Assembly: GCA_029931535.1 (NCBI GenBank)
Contig: JAQPZY010001692.1
Coordinates: forward strand, 3,077,001 to 3,141,000
DNA from: Margaritifera margaritifera
Lineage: Eukaryota > Mollusca > Bivalvia > Unionida > Margaritiferidae
Length of the DNA stretch: 64,000 bases
Reading direction: 5' to 3'
The stretch's first letter is position 1. Each line of letters begins with the position of its first letter. A model generated the notes under the pieces. The model saw only the letters and a list, made by a program, of their open reading frames with translations, was not told the DNA's origin and ran no database searches. This document shows, one piece after another, positions 30,965 through 42,380 of this stretch. A program made the position numbers and the translations under genes.

Positions 30965-31240
30965 TCCGACGATGAGGGCAAAAACCAATTAATTCTTTCT
31001 TCAAGAGTTAACTGGATGCTACCCTCACGTGCACATTTGACAATTGTCGAACTTTGCGCAGACGCTTTCTTGCAATCAAAGCCGCATTTTTTTGTAAAAA
31101 GCTTCGACATATATATCATAGCTATGGAGAGATTCGAGAGAGGGTCCGAGTTAGATAAAAGCGAAATATCAGCAAACAAAGATGCTGATAAATACAAAGT
31201 TAGGAACATGAAAACACTAACAAGAAAAGTTGCGACCTAA
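30965..31240 (+). CDS. Candidate terminal exon of an unidentified gene
   Basis: After an acceptor-like GTGTGTTCTTACAG (ending 30964) the frame stays open for 91 codons to TAA at 31238-31240. It gives a charged, globular-looking peptide with stretches such as SDDEGKNQLILSSRVNW, SRAHLTIVELCADAFLQ and FDIYIIAMERFERGSELDKS. Composition is less skewed than other open frames here, and AAATAAAA polyadenylation-like signals follow near 31375. I recognise no domain and found no matching upstream exon within the window. It could be a true last exon, a pseudogene piece or chance. Confidence 0.3.
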   Translation, partial: SDDEGKNQLILSSRVNWMLPSRAHLTIVELCADAFLQSKPHFFVKSFDIYIIAMERFERGSELDKSEISANKDADKYKVRNMKTLTRKVAT

Positions 31241-31796
31241 GGGGAATAAGGCAGTGAGTGGCCAACTTTTTGTGGTGCGAAGTTTGAGGGATGACAATTT
31301 CCAAAGTCCACTTCACAAAAAGCAATAATTGTATAATGTAACATGGCATATAAATATTTTTGCTTCATTTTGAGGAAATAAAAAGTGAAGTTTGGTGAAG
31401 TCTTAAAGTCTAAACAGTACGATAACTGCATTCTAATTTTCTTTGTTTGGCTCCTTGCTTATCGACATAACCTGCACCTTTTGTCTTCAAAGACATAACA
31501 AAGATCCCCCTCTTTGCAAAGACATAACAAACCTCCCCTCTTTTCAAAGTTTCAAACATTTTACGCATGTTTTGACAGTATACAGTAATTCTCCCATTAA
31601 TCGATGTCTTATTCACTGAAGAAAATAAAAAATACTTCATCTGTTTTTGACTATGTCCGTTTTCTACCCTTCCATTTCTTCTTTTTTTTAGGGTAAACTT
31701 CTAAACTATAATGAATAAGACATAAATTGGCTCTGCAAGTTGTCGTTAGTAATATGCGGGCCTGTTTATCTTGTTGAAATAGTGCGACTATTATGT

Positions 31797-32451
31797 TTGT
31801 TATGCACATTATAGACCTCACATATGCTTGTTATGCACATTATAGACCTCACATATGCTTGTTATGCACATTATAGACCTCACATATGCTTGTTATGCAC
31901 ATTATAGACCTCACATATGCTTGTTATGCACATTATAGACCTCACATATGCTTGCTATGTACATTATAGACCTCACATATGCTTGTTATGCACATTATAG
32001 ACCTCACATATGCTTGTTATGCACATTATAGACCTCACATATGCTTGCTATGCACATTATAGACTTCACATATGCTTGTTGTGCACATTATAGACTTCAC
32101 ATGTGCTTGTTATGCACATTATAGACCTCACATATGCTTGTTATGCACATTATAGACCTCACATATGCTTGCTATGCACATTATAGACCTCACATATGCT
32201 TGTTATGCACATTATAGACCTCACATATGCTTGTTATGCACATTATAGACCTCACATATGCTTGTTATGCACATTATAGATCTCACATATGCTTGCTTCT
32301 TATGCACATTATAGACCTCACATATGGTTGTTATGCACATTGTAGACTTCACATATGCTTGTTATGCACATTATAGACTTCACATATGCTTGTTGTGCAC
32401 ATTATAGACTTCACATGTGCTTGTTATGCACATTATAGACTTCACATATGC
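31797..32451 (+). repeat. 31-bp tandem repeat, 21 copies
   Basis: The unit is TTGTTATGCACATTATAGAC followed by CTCACATATGC. The 655-bp array equals 21 x 31 plus one 4-bp insertion near 32293. Variants (GCTATG, CTTCAC, TTGTGCAC, ATGTGC) recur in blocks. The doubly changed unit TTGTTGTGCAC...TTCACATGTGC occurs at 32076 and again at 32390, ten units later, showing internal block duplication. There are no variable spacers, so it is not a CRISPR array. Confidence 0.97.
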
Positions 32452-32946
32452 TTGTTGGTTACTTAAGGTTAAATTAATCTTATCAATTAAGAGATCTGTC
32501 TAAGGTAGGTTTTATAACAGCACTAAATCGACAAAAATAATATTTGTCATTAAAACTTGTAATAAATCACATTAAAATATGGCTTAAACAAATCAGTTTA
32601 CTACCTACCTTATGGTATTGTCTTGGTGACGTAAGTCATCTTATAACATGCCCCAAAATATGTTATAAAGTTAGCTCTGATTTGGGGACAAAATTTTCGT
32701 TTAAAAAATACGTCGGTATGTATAATTTGATGAGGACAATGGATGAATTTAGTCATAGAAATGCATTAGGGTAGCGGAACCAGGCTTTAGGATACATGAT
32801 TATTATATACTCATTTTTTGCTCCATTAACTTTGTATTGTCAGAATCGTGCAGTATTTCTCCATACTGCACAGCTTCATACTGCACTACACGTGTGTCTA
32901 AAAATAGTATCGCGGTTTAGGAACTACTTTTTATTGTAAACAAATA
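32452..32946. other. Unassigned stretch left of the DUF3504 relic
   Basis: No gene is seen. CGTGCAGTATTTCTCCATACTGCAC at about 32848-32872 is a short palindrome built on GCAGTAT/ATACTGC. The same GTGCAGTAT motif recurs in the hairpin at 34335-34456 on the other side of the relic. Confidence 0.4.
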
Positions 32947-34105
32947 ATGTACGCTCATGTAGCAGACACTGGAGCTTTTGCTTTATTAGATTTATCTGTG
33001 GATGAACTAAGCAAACTGTTTGAGCCATTTTAAAGTTGAGATGATAAAGCTGACGATGTGGATGAGTTCACTGAGTCACAAATGAAACTTTCAACCAAGC
33101 AAGCGACTGAACGTGATATTCGCAATGTCCAGCGGCAGCGGTGGCTTTATCATTTTTTTTATGACAACAAACGTGAGACATGCAGTACTGAAAATATCAT
33201 TATGGAAATTAAAAAACTTATTTAGCTTTTATGTTTCAGGCTATGAACCGTGCTCTCTAGAGTCTATAAAGAGTCTATAACAAATAGCATAGAAAGGTAT
33301 CTTAAGGTCAAAGGATATTCAGTCTCTCTCAGAGACCGCTCATTTTACAAGTAAGTCCAAGCACTAAATTTAACTTAAGAAGTAGAGTTTTGGTACCAAA
33401 GCAAGTGCTTCGGAGCCAATAAGCCAAGATAACGAAGAAGCCTTATTTTCCGCTAGCGAAATGGGCTCGAACACTCCAGCCGCTTTGTAATTTATCCGGT
33501 TTTAATTTTTTTAGAAAGTTTTTGGATTTATAGTACAAGTCATATAGGTCATGTAGATGGGGTCCCTCCAACACGGTTTATGCAAGTGACAGTACATAAA
33601 AATATGTCATCTATAGTTGGTAATAAGAATGGCAATACATGTACTTACCTTTCTGCATCTTGAATTTCTTCAAAATGTACTTTGTGATTCACGGCGTGAA
33701 ATTGCACTGCCATTTAGACTACATTTCCAAGAAAAATCACATTCCAAAGGAGAATGTACTGCACTCCAAAACGAAATTAATTTGATATTTGATAAAACTA
33801 TTTAATCCTGCATCTTCTTGAGAATTTCCATTAAAAGAATTTCATATTTTGTCCACCTTATTATTCCAAACTATCAATGGCAGAACAAAACACATCTGTA
33901 GCTTGCTGTCGAGGCCAGTCCCGCCAGCTACATGTACATCGTACGTAATCGACCCAGGTAATAACTCAAGTCCACTACAATTAAAACAGCAGAATTTAGT
34001 TGAATCGACAGAAAAACAAAATCCCTCCATTCCAAACCAACTGGGAAAGTTGTTCCAAGGCACAGTCATTCACAATATGACTGTAAATTTCAATTTTAAG
34101 TAGAC
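32947..34105 (+). pseudogene. DUF3504 / Crypton-like tyrosine-recombinase relic
   Basis: With stops and frameshifts the plus strand reads through a recognisable protein. From an ATG at 32947: ADTGAFALLDLSVDELSKLF, then ATERDIRNVQRQRWLYHFFY (about 33100-33165). Next come YEPCSLESI (33242) and SIERYLKVKGYSVSLRD (about 33283-33335), then SQDNEEALFSASEMGSNTPA (about 33425-33485). QVTVHKNMSSIV follows (about 33580), then a C-terminal part ending FQGTVIHNMTVNFNF (about 34050-34100). The order YEP-x-SL..SI..YL, later the Q-x-T-x-H-K-N motif of tyrosine recombinases, matches the KIAA1958/ZMYM-type DUF3504 proteins derived from Crypton elements. The copy is inactive. A 3' piece from 33842 keeps an intact 84-codon frame. 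Confidence 0.6.
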
Positions 34106-34334
34106 CAAAATGAGATTTTTTTTTAAACGAATAACTGAGCGCGCGGTACGCTGCCAAGTTCAAAGGTCGCTGGGCGGTGCCATGTGCGCATGAATACTGT
34201 TACTGTGCATTTATTTAACTACGGTTGTGTATTTACTTTGGAATATAGCAGAAATTCAATTATTTTGTTTCTTGTAGTGTGTTCTTTTTGTTATTCAGCC
34301 TTAGGTAGAAAAGCAAAATGAGTATATAATAAAA
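34106..34334. other. Spacer with a GC-rich patch
   Basis: GAGCGCGCGGTACG at about 34138 and GCTGGGCGGTGCC at about 34168 stand out in AT-rich DNA. No function was recognised. Confidence 0.3.
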
Positions 34335-34456
34335 AGGTTACTACATTTGTATATGAAAATATGAACTCGTTTTTTCTGCGCTATATTGCACTCCTAAGGT
34401 CGTGCAGTATAACTCAGAAAAACTCGTTCATATTTTCCCATACAAATGCAGTAACC
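34335..34456. repeat. Hairpin-forming inverted repeat, arms about 56 bp
   Basis: AGGTTACTACATTTGTATATG... (34335-34391) is nearly the reverse complement of 34402-34456, ending ...CATACAAATGCAGTAACCT, with a 10-bp loop TCCTAAGGTC. This is a foldback or MITE-type repeat. Its inner arm shares GTGCAGTAT with the palindrome near 32850, so the two could mark the ends of one element around the recombinase relic (inference). Confidence 0.75.
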
Positions 34457-35345
34457 TATAATTATTCAAGTCACGCATTAATAAGGTTCCAGGCAGATTG
34501 ACTTTAGACACGTTGACCTATAAACAGTTTCTTACGTTGCTTTAAAACTAGTTTTATTTCAATTATACATTCAAAGTTATGAAAACCTTTGACGTGAGAA
34601 AAGGGTGAGATACTGCTAAAAAGTCTGGTCTGCAGCAAAAGCCCATTACTTCTTATGTAAAATCTCAATTTGGAGGTGGTGGTGTTAGTAGTGTCATAAA
34701 AAAAAATTAAAATGCTTATAGTGACAAAAGTAGTATTTTCTTTTTGCCTTTACTCGTATCATATCTTTAGCTTACTTAAGTAGGGTCTTTTTCTGGATGT
34801 ATATCATATCAGGGCTAAATGGCCAGTGAAATATGAACATAAATCTGCAGGAACCTTGCTAGTGTTCACAGCTTAATCTGCTATATCAGTGATAATTGTC
34901 CCATTAGGTTATTTTCCTTGGATCTCAATGACCATTGCGCTGGCAGAATTGCAGTACTTTCAGGAATCAGCATGTCTCAACTAGTATTATAGCCACTTGT
35001 TATGTCTAATGGGTCAAGAGCACACAGGTATTTGAATGCATTTCAAAACCAAGCAGTAATGCGCTGTTAATTGTTTTTAAGTAGAACGAGCATTATTTGG
35101 AGATGATGGAGGTACAATAATAGTAATTATATACGTACATTCCATTGGTAGCAGTGTAGGTCAGTGACTTGGAAGACAAACTTTCTATGTGTACAAGATA
35201 GATGGAAACGATAAGCAGTTGTTCGATACAACAAAGCATTTAATTTTCGTGTACTGATGCCAATCTAAATAGTCTTTGATGAAACTGATGTTCTGTTCTT
35301 TGATTTAATATATTCAAAGATGAAGATATGTATGCATAGATGAAA

Positions 35346-35348
<3 letters not shown>

Positions 35349-35378
<30 letters not shown>

Positions 35379-35440
35379 TGTATGTATGTATGTATGTATG
35401 TATGTATGTATGTATGTATGTATGTATGTATGTATGTATG
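35349..35440. repeat. (TATG)n microsatellite
   Basis: About 23 units. It corresponds in position to the (TATG)n tract at 50451-50545 in copy B. Confidence 0.97.
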
Positions 35441-37141
35441 ACTTCTTTATTTCCCATTCAAAAGAGATTACATTCAATATTTTTTATTATTACATAATAG
35501 TAATGTAAACATTAAAGTGACATTAATGAATATACAACACACTAAATATATAAATATATTTTTAAAAAGTACAATGATTGTCATCATACCTCCGCATTAA
35601 GATTATATTTCCTGCCTTAATTTCATTAATATCATTTCCAGTATGGAAAGCAAGGGAACTGCAAGAATATATGTCTCATCTTCAAAACAAGGCTTTTATT
35701 TAGAACATCCAACACGTTAGATAAAAGTATGCGGCACACCATATAATTAATATACGCAGTATAACATACATTAATTTGAAATATAATCGTTATAGAACAG
35801 TAACGTATTTTAAACATGAAGCTATTATATACATGAAATAGATATAAAAGGATATGAACTTATGTGTAGGTCTTGTATTGTATGTATGTATGTATGTATG
35901 TATGTATGTATGTATGTATGTATGTATGCGTATATCTAGGTATGCATGTAAGCCTGTATGCGTGAAGGTAAGCAAGTATACGGGTTAAAGGGTAGAAACA
36001 TACCCTATAAATGGAAATAGCTGAGAAAAACATACATAGAGAGTCAGATGAGCAAGAAAATTAACGGGAAAGGAAAATATAAAAGGAACAACGATCATGA
36101 ATAACATGCTAAAGAAAATGCAAACATATTGGAAGTGTTGGAATTATTTACATTTGACTAGCATCTTGTAAATGAATTATTGCTTCAGCTCTTCCTTGCA
36201 ACACTGGGAGTCTAACGGTTATAAATAGTATGTATGGTAGTGTTACGCAATTATATATCATTTTCCTTTTAATAATGGTATAGTTTATTAGTTTATGATC
36301 TCTGTTCTTAGTCTAAACAGCTGTCGTCTTCGTTAGGCTCGATCAATATTTCGAAACCTTAGTCATATCACGTGGTTTTAGCACGCGGGAAGAGGGTGAA
36401 CTTCTGACCTAGATTCCACGAGTAAACATTTTGTTATTGATAAAAATGTCAGTTTAGAAGTACTCTAAGCGGAATCACGCATAATCTAATTTCTGATTGG
36501 TTCGGAGAGGGTTGCAATGTTTCGAAATGTCCTGTTGTTTATCAAAGACGCAATAGGTTTTTTTTTTGTTTATGCGCAGTGGGAGACTATATTTTAGGAA
36601 ATAATCCTGTATTTAGGCATTCTTCATGATTACATTGAATTGAGAGGTCATAATCGAATTTGATTTCAGTTTGAGTGTGGGATATTATTCTTTGGCGATT
36701 TTTTTTATATTAATACAGTGCATTTAGGATTAGTACTGTGTCTTCAACTTAATTATTATACAGCTCCGTGGAATTATCGGAAACATTTCTAGAACTTGTG
36801 AGATTCCATATTAGCAAGGATTATTTGGATATAAAATAATCTTATCAACATATTAGCACAGTGAAGGCTACTTCATTCGGAATATACATTCGGAATATTT
36901 GGATTAACTTCCGGAACAGTGAACTTTAAAACAATTTAGGACTTTTAAGGATATTCTATACTGTAAGTTTTTTTTTATAATTCTTTCACTTTAATTGTTT
37001 GTTGAAATATTCTAATATTTTAGGAAATTAAAGATTTGTATTTTAAATCTTGAAAGCTTGTTTAAGTCTTTTCTTTTGTTACATTACCCCTAGTCGTAAC
37101 AGGTAGTCAAAAATGAAATGGGTCCATTAATTTAATCTAAT
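35441..37141 (-). other. Insert-specific sequence of copy A, possibly LINE 3' flank
   Basis: This stretch has no counterpart in copy B. On the minus strand it ends GGGAAATAAAGAAGT followed by (CATA)n, which looks like a LINE 3' end with a microsatellite tail. It could be the 3' untranslated part of the LINE at 37142-39333 plus further inserted DNA. It includes a second (TATG)n tract at 35880-35928. No gene is seen. Confidence 0.35.
35880..35928. repeat. (TATG)n microsatellite
   Basis: About 12 units. Confidence 0.95.
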
Positions 37142-37348
37142 CTACGAGGATCTGTTAATATTATGTGCAAGTTTATTTGTTCTTCTGTACATCCATTCGA
37201 ATCCTTCTGCCGCCAAACACATGAATTTTTGCCATGTCAGGTCATTCATAATTGCAAAGGTTTTAACTCTCTTATCCATCAGGATGCGAAGTAGAGTGTC
37301 ATCCTCCTGACAGGAAAGCCAGTGTGATTCTACTAGGTCTAGTGCGTC

Positions 37349-37442
<94 letters not shown>

Positions 37443-39330
37443 CATATGCTCTGCAACTAATATTTAACAAACTTTACAATTATACTCTTCTTCAGAGAAA
37501 CATTATCAAGTTGCAATGTTTGCAGTGGACCAAGTCTTTTCAGGCAAACATTTTCCAAGCTTCCAGATAGCGAGTGGTTGAAGAATAATATGGACAGTTG
37601 TATAATGTAAAAGTTCAGGTCTCGAATCCAGTTTTGATCTTCACAATCTCTCTTCAAAACAGTGAACTGTTGCTTCATTATTCCTCTTCGAAAATATTTT
37701 TCGACACACGTATAAGTGGAAAATGCCTCCAAGTTGGTATTTCACAAGAACACGGTGTATATCTTTATCAAAACAAATGCTTTTACGCCTATGTATCAGG
37801 AAATCAAGTATGCTTCCGTTGAACACATGTATTGTCCATGCTAATGAACCTTTTGCTATGTATATTTTGTTGAAGAAAAAAATACTGATTTGATTTTATA
37901 TACATATCGAGTATCTGACCACAATCCAAGATAACTTATTGTTGTCGCTTTAGGCGAGGGCTGATCGAGACCTTGAATTTTTCTTGCAATTTTTCTTTTA
38001 CAAACTTCTAGGTCATACACAAGTGATTGGATCAAATTTAATCACAATTCGCATCGATGTATCATAACAGGCAAAACTATCTTTGTCCAGATTTTAGCAC
38101 TGTTAACTGGATTCATACCATCTTTTCCTATGCCGATCCCTACAAGGGAATACAATGCCGACCTTCCTTTTCACCAGCATTTTTCACTGTAACAGTATTA
38201 GAAAGGTCTGAGGAAAGAGTAATCCCAGTATATGTTCTTGACACAACTTGAGGAATCTGCTTATCTCCAAACGTGAGCGAGGTTCCTTGTAGGTTTCTTT
38301 TCTGTGAAAATATGACAACCTTGCTTTTATCAGCGTTGTATCGCAGTCTCCACTTAGTTGCAAAGGCGTGGGGATTCGAGGCAGAATACCCATGCCATTA
38401 AATGGTAAGGATAGCAGGGTCACGCCATCAGCCAGTAGAACACATATTATGCGTAAGGTATCAACTTGCATTCCAGATTTTGTTGATTCCAATAATGATA
38501 TTAAGTCATTTATCATGACTAAAAATATTCACGCTGAAAGCGTTCTTCTTTGACTTACCGCTTGATTTACTGAGTATGGTTTAGAAGTTTGGCCGTTGAG
38601 CAAAATGAGGGCCCTGACATCTCGAAAAGAATTACGAATCAGTCTCCACAATTTTCCTTTTACTCCAAGAGAGTAAAGCTTATGGAAAAGGTCATAATGC
38701 CATACAGTATTGAAGGCCTTCGCATTGTCCAGGAATGTTGCATATTCTTTTGAGTGGCCTTGAAAATAGTGCGCTATTCACTCCTGTATAATAAATGCCA
38801 CTGCATAGGTCTCAAACTCGCTGCTGTAACGGGTGAGGAAAGTTCTTCTTTTCACTAAATTGAGTAAATATCTTCAACAGTATTGTTTTCAAAAACCTTT
38901 TGAAAAAATTGAACAATTTAGATGTCTCTATAGTTATTCACGTCAAGCCCATCTTTCTTTCCACTTTTGAAAACGGGAACAACGATTTACACATTTAAAA
39001 TAGTCGAGATAAGTTGACAAAGAAACGACGCGATTGTATATTTGGTACAAAATGGAATTAATTGAATGATGATCATGGATAGCATGTTATGCGTGTATTT
39101 TATCATTGCCGCATGATTTATTTTTCTTCAGCTCTATCACAGTCTCTTCTATGTCATTTCGCATTACGTTACCACACAATTGGTTGTCCGTTCCTTCTTC
39201 TATATTTAAATCCCCAATATTCTTCACAGTATTCCTAATTTAAGCAGCAGCAAAAGATTCGTTGAAATGATTGTCTAGTGTTTTAGTTCCTAGGTTTTTC
39301 AAAATGCGGACGCAATCGACACGAATCAAT

Positions 39331-39333
<3 letters not shown>
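37142..39333 (-). pseudogene. LINE, reverse transcriptase to C-terminus, decayed
   Basis: On the minus strand, with stops and frameshifts, the blocks of a non-LTR ORF2 follow in order. They are NHFNESFAAA and ETVIELKKNKSCGNDKIHA (39260-39100), VNNYRDI (about 38950), FLDNAKAFNTVWHYDLFHKL (about 38740-38680), GVKGKLWRLIRNSFRDVRA, and MINDLISLLES (38516). The catalytic box reads LLADGVTLLS instead of L-F-A-D-D. KWRLRYNADKSKVVIF (about 38350-38300) and LGITLSSDLSNTVTVKNA (about 38240-38170) come next, then a Cys/Trp-containing stretch, and the C-terminus near 37150. The altered ADD (ADG), the Asp-to-Asn change in KAFDTVW, and the stops make it inactive. A (TA)n tract interrupts it at 37352-37441, and the 5' side ends at another (TA)n. 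Confidence 0.88.
37352..37441. repeat. (TA)n microsatellite inside the LINE relic
   Basis: About 45 TA units with LINE-like coding sequence on both sides. Confidence 0.97.

Positions 39334-39396
<63 letters not shown>
39334..39396. repeat. (TA)n microsatellite at the 5' edge of the LINE
   Basis: About 31 TA units. Directly to its right copy A of the duplication resumes. Confidence 0.96.
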
Positions 39397-39398
<2 letters not shown>

Positions 39399-40819
39399 TG
39401 CTTCTTTTTTTCCAAACATCAAATGAAACAGCATAGAATGAAAGGCGATCCGCATGTTTCGGTGACTAAACTGTCTATCGTGATTTTAATAAACAAACTA
39501 TGAATAAATCGGCGTTAGACAATGTTTTAGATATTCGTTATGATACAGTGAATAATTAGAAAGAGGTTTACGAAATATAACGTCTTGAATCAGTCAAACA
39601 GTTATTGTAAATTTAAGTTTGTATTCAGATTTTTTAATTAACGAAGAGTAGAGAATATTTCACATCAAACCCATACTTATAACCTAATGGCATTCATGTA
39701 TCCTTGCTATATGTGGAATATTCAATACAGAGCTTTCTTTATCTTTTGCCTATGTTTCAATAGGCACAATAACTCTATCGGAGTAATGCCTTTTCCTTGT
39801 GGATTACGTACAGGTATAGTTTGTCATTTTTGTCGCAAGTGTATCGAAACTTTTCTAGTAACAATGACTTAGGAGACCAGACAGATAAAATCATTGATTT
39901 CTTTTTTAAACAGTTCAGAGCTCAAGGAATATATTTGTCGAGCTTCTGCTTATAACTAACGTGCTTTTCTTACAGAAAATAATTGTTAAAGAAACATTAT
40001 TCCTTCTAATGAGGCTTTTCAGCAAGGTCACAAACAAACGATTTTATTCCTCAATATGCTCAGTGGATGTATATTTACCGGTTCAGAGAACAAGTTAACA
40101 GCTTGTATGATGTAAGTCAACCAAATTTTGCCATTTTCGTCAAGTCATACCGAGACAAAAATGAACATACAAATTAGTAGTACAGACAATAACAAAGAGC
40201 ATGATTTCTGCTCTTTCTATTGATGTACGTCATACAATATTTTCTTAAGATTCAACGAAATTGTTCCTACTTCATTATCAAAACATAATGAATAGTAAAA
40301 TGTATCAGCCGTAATCCAATATGAGAGCTGATGACGCAATTCTTAACGAGGTATACTCTGATAACAAATGCTGAAACAATCAAAGTGAGTATTATATTCC
40401 ACAACCCAGGCCTAATGCAAATATTCTTACATTTATTTCAACTGGAAATTAGTGCGAGGCTGAAATTGCACTAATCCATTAACTTTTCTGTTCTTTATCT
40501 GTTCTCTCTCTATTCACACAGATTTGAAATGTCGAAATTGTAAAGTCTCATGGATTATGTGTGTTTGTATGTGTGTTGGTGGCTCAGGTGAGAATTCCAA
40601 CATTCTTTTTACGAGTCTTGTTCACAAGTTTGTCTTGGCATGTTTCTATACTAAGTACTAGGTCAAGACCCAAGATTCTGGCGGATTTAAAGTAACAGTG
40701 CTCTGATTACCAAAGAGAACAAATTAACAAATAACCAATCTGTAATCTCGAAGGCGACCAGAGTCGATAATTGTGTATAAAACTTCGTTACGTGGGTGAA
40801 CATTTAGGGAAAATATATT

Positions 40820-41045
40820 GATATGGCCAGTTTGTATTGAATGGAGTGCTGGCACGAAAAAGAACCGACTTTGGAGATAGATACGGCCAGTTTGCATTGT
40901 ACGGAGTACAGTCGCGAGAAAACGACTTTAGAGATGGATATGGCCAGTTTGTATTGTACTGGCACAAGATACCGACTTTGGAGATAGATATGGCCAGTTT
41001 GGTATTGTACTGAGTACTGGCACAAGAAACTGACTTTGGAGATTT
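40820..41045 (+). repeat. Degenerate 50-60-bp tandem repeat, 4 copies
   Basis: Units containing GATATGGCCAGTTTGTATTG, GAGTACTGGCAC and CCGACTTTGGAGATAG begin near 40820, 40880, 40936 and 40986. Lengths are about 60, 56, 50 and 57 bp. This array is absent from copy B. Confidence 0.85.
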
Positions 41046-41256
41046 AGTACCTATTAATATTAGTATATGTGATTCAAGATAATCATCCGACGTGACACAT
41101 TAACGTTCTCTCATCGGTATACGGTCCCCCCCCCCCAACCTTCATTCGTAAAAATACAAGTACCATGTCTGTGTGATGTATTGTATGAAGATAATTTTTT
41201 TTTTCTTGCTCAAGTAATCAATGGAAATGGGATGTCAAATAAGCACAAGCCAATCC

Positions 41257-41370
41257 TTCTATATAATGCATAAGTGTTTTAGGCCATGTGGTATCATATT
41301 CTTGATTTCAATTCTTCTATATAATCTATTTGTGTTTTAGGTCATGTGGTATCGAATCATTGAATTGTCA
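41257..41370 (+). repeat. 57-bp tandem duplication
   Basis: CTTCTATATAAT...TGTTTTAGGCCATGTGGTATC occurs at 41257 and, slightly changed, at 41314. A single related unit lies near 54145 in copy B, so the doubling arose in copy A. Confidence 0.75.
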
Positions 41371-42000
41371 ATGAATCTTATGTTTGCTCACAGGGAAACG
41401 TGTCTAAAGCAAACCGGAAAAGTGTATTGCGTTTAAGATATCATACATTATACATGTATATACTTGATTTATTTTGGTTGATTTTTAAGCAAACCTTGAA
41501 GAAGAAAGACGTCATTTCTGCCATTGTTTTATTTGTTTTTTGGATGGAATGTCACATTTCCACCAACCAAACAGAGGTATCCAGAGTCTTTACCTGGGCT
41601 AAATAAATCTATCTTACTCTATAGATATATAAGTTCACGCGCTACCTTGTTTACATTATTGTCATTCTGTAAAACTCAAATTGTATACATACTTTCGCAT
41701 TCTGAAATGTTTTCGCCCAAAATATATTGCATGTTGTGGAAGATGAAAATAATCTCCCAATATATGTGGACAGGATAATAGATTTGAATCCTCGGGCGCA
41801 AAAATTGGTACCAGGGAATTGGCAAGATTCGTCCCGGACACGAATCTTATCCCCTCAAGATAGCTTTTCCAATCCAGCACACGTGAATTGGGAAGATTTG
41901 TTTAATCCCTCGCTTATGTATTTGAATGATTTAATTACTCCTATCTGCCGAATAGCCGCAGTTGAAAAATGGCCGCTCACTAATCGAAATTCAGAGCAAT
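41371..42000. other. Unassigned part of copy A
   Basis: A 94-codon open frame at 41727-42011 (+) and overlapping frames show no recognisable domain. The sequence includes a palindromic AGATTCGTCCCGGACACGAATCT (about 41826-41848). No matching frame exists in copy B, which argues against a gene. Confidence 0.35.
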
Positions 42001-42380
42001 TATTAGTTTAGTCTCCTATACGCCTAACCTTCAAAGAAATATGCAAAATGTAGCTATGGAGTTGTGAAAATGGCAAGCCATGTTGAGTATAGTAGCTTTT
42101 TCTGCAGTACAAACGTTATTCTGTAGTAGTAACACCACACTGTTTTGGCGCAGCTAATCATACATAATGTAACATACGCAAATGTTTGGACAAATAAAGA
42201 TGTAACACATTTTTAAAAAATATTGCAGACTGACAGTTCGATAAGGAATACCTTATAGCAATCAGTCGACACGTGTTCAATACGTTGACATTTACATTTA
42301 ATGACAGCATGTCTTGTCGGCATTACTAGGATGGCTTTCGTGTTTGACTGATTACCTCAAGGGCAGATTCTGTTCGAGAG

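Larger units (their letters stand above)
34995..42380 (+). repeat. Diverged segmental duplication, copy A
   Basis: Blocks of this region align in the same order and orientation with 50100-55880. 34995-35345 matches 50100-50455; 39410-39600 matches 50925-51085; 39660-39900 matches 51180-51420; 40000-40560 matches 53560-54100; 41257-41295 matches about 54145-54185; 42000-42380 matches 55520-55880. Shared phrases include GCTCTTTCTATTGATGT, CCCAGGCCTAA and CATCCGCATGTT with the related CGATCCGCATGTT. Identity by eye is roughly 65-80 percent with small indels. Neither copy holds a shared open frame, so the duplicated unit looks non-coding. Copy A is interrupted by the LINE and attached sequence at about 35441-39396. 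Confidence 0.8.

Noticed and set aside
31797..32451. Direct-repeat array resembling a CRISPR
   Set aside because: Units are contiguous with no variable spacers, and the window is eukaryotic.
41727..42011. 94-codon frame in copy A of the duplication
   Set aside because: The corresponding part of copy B has no related frame, so selection on a protein is not supported.
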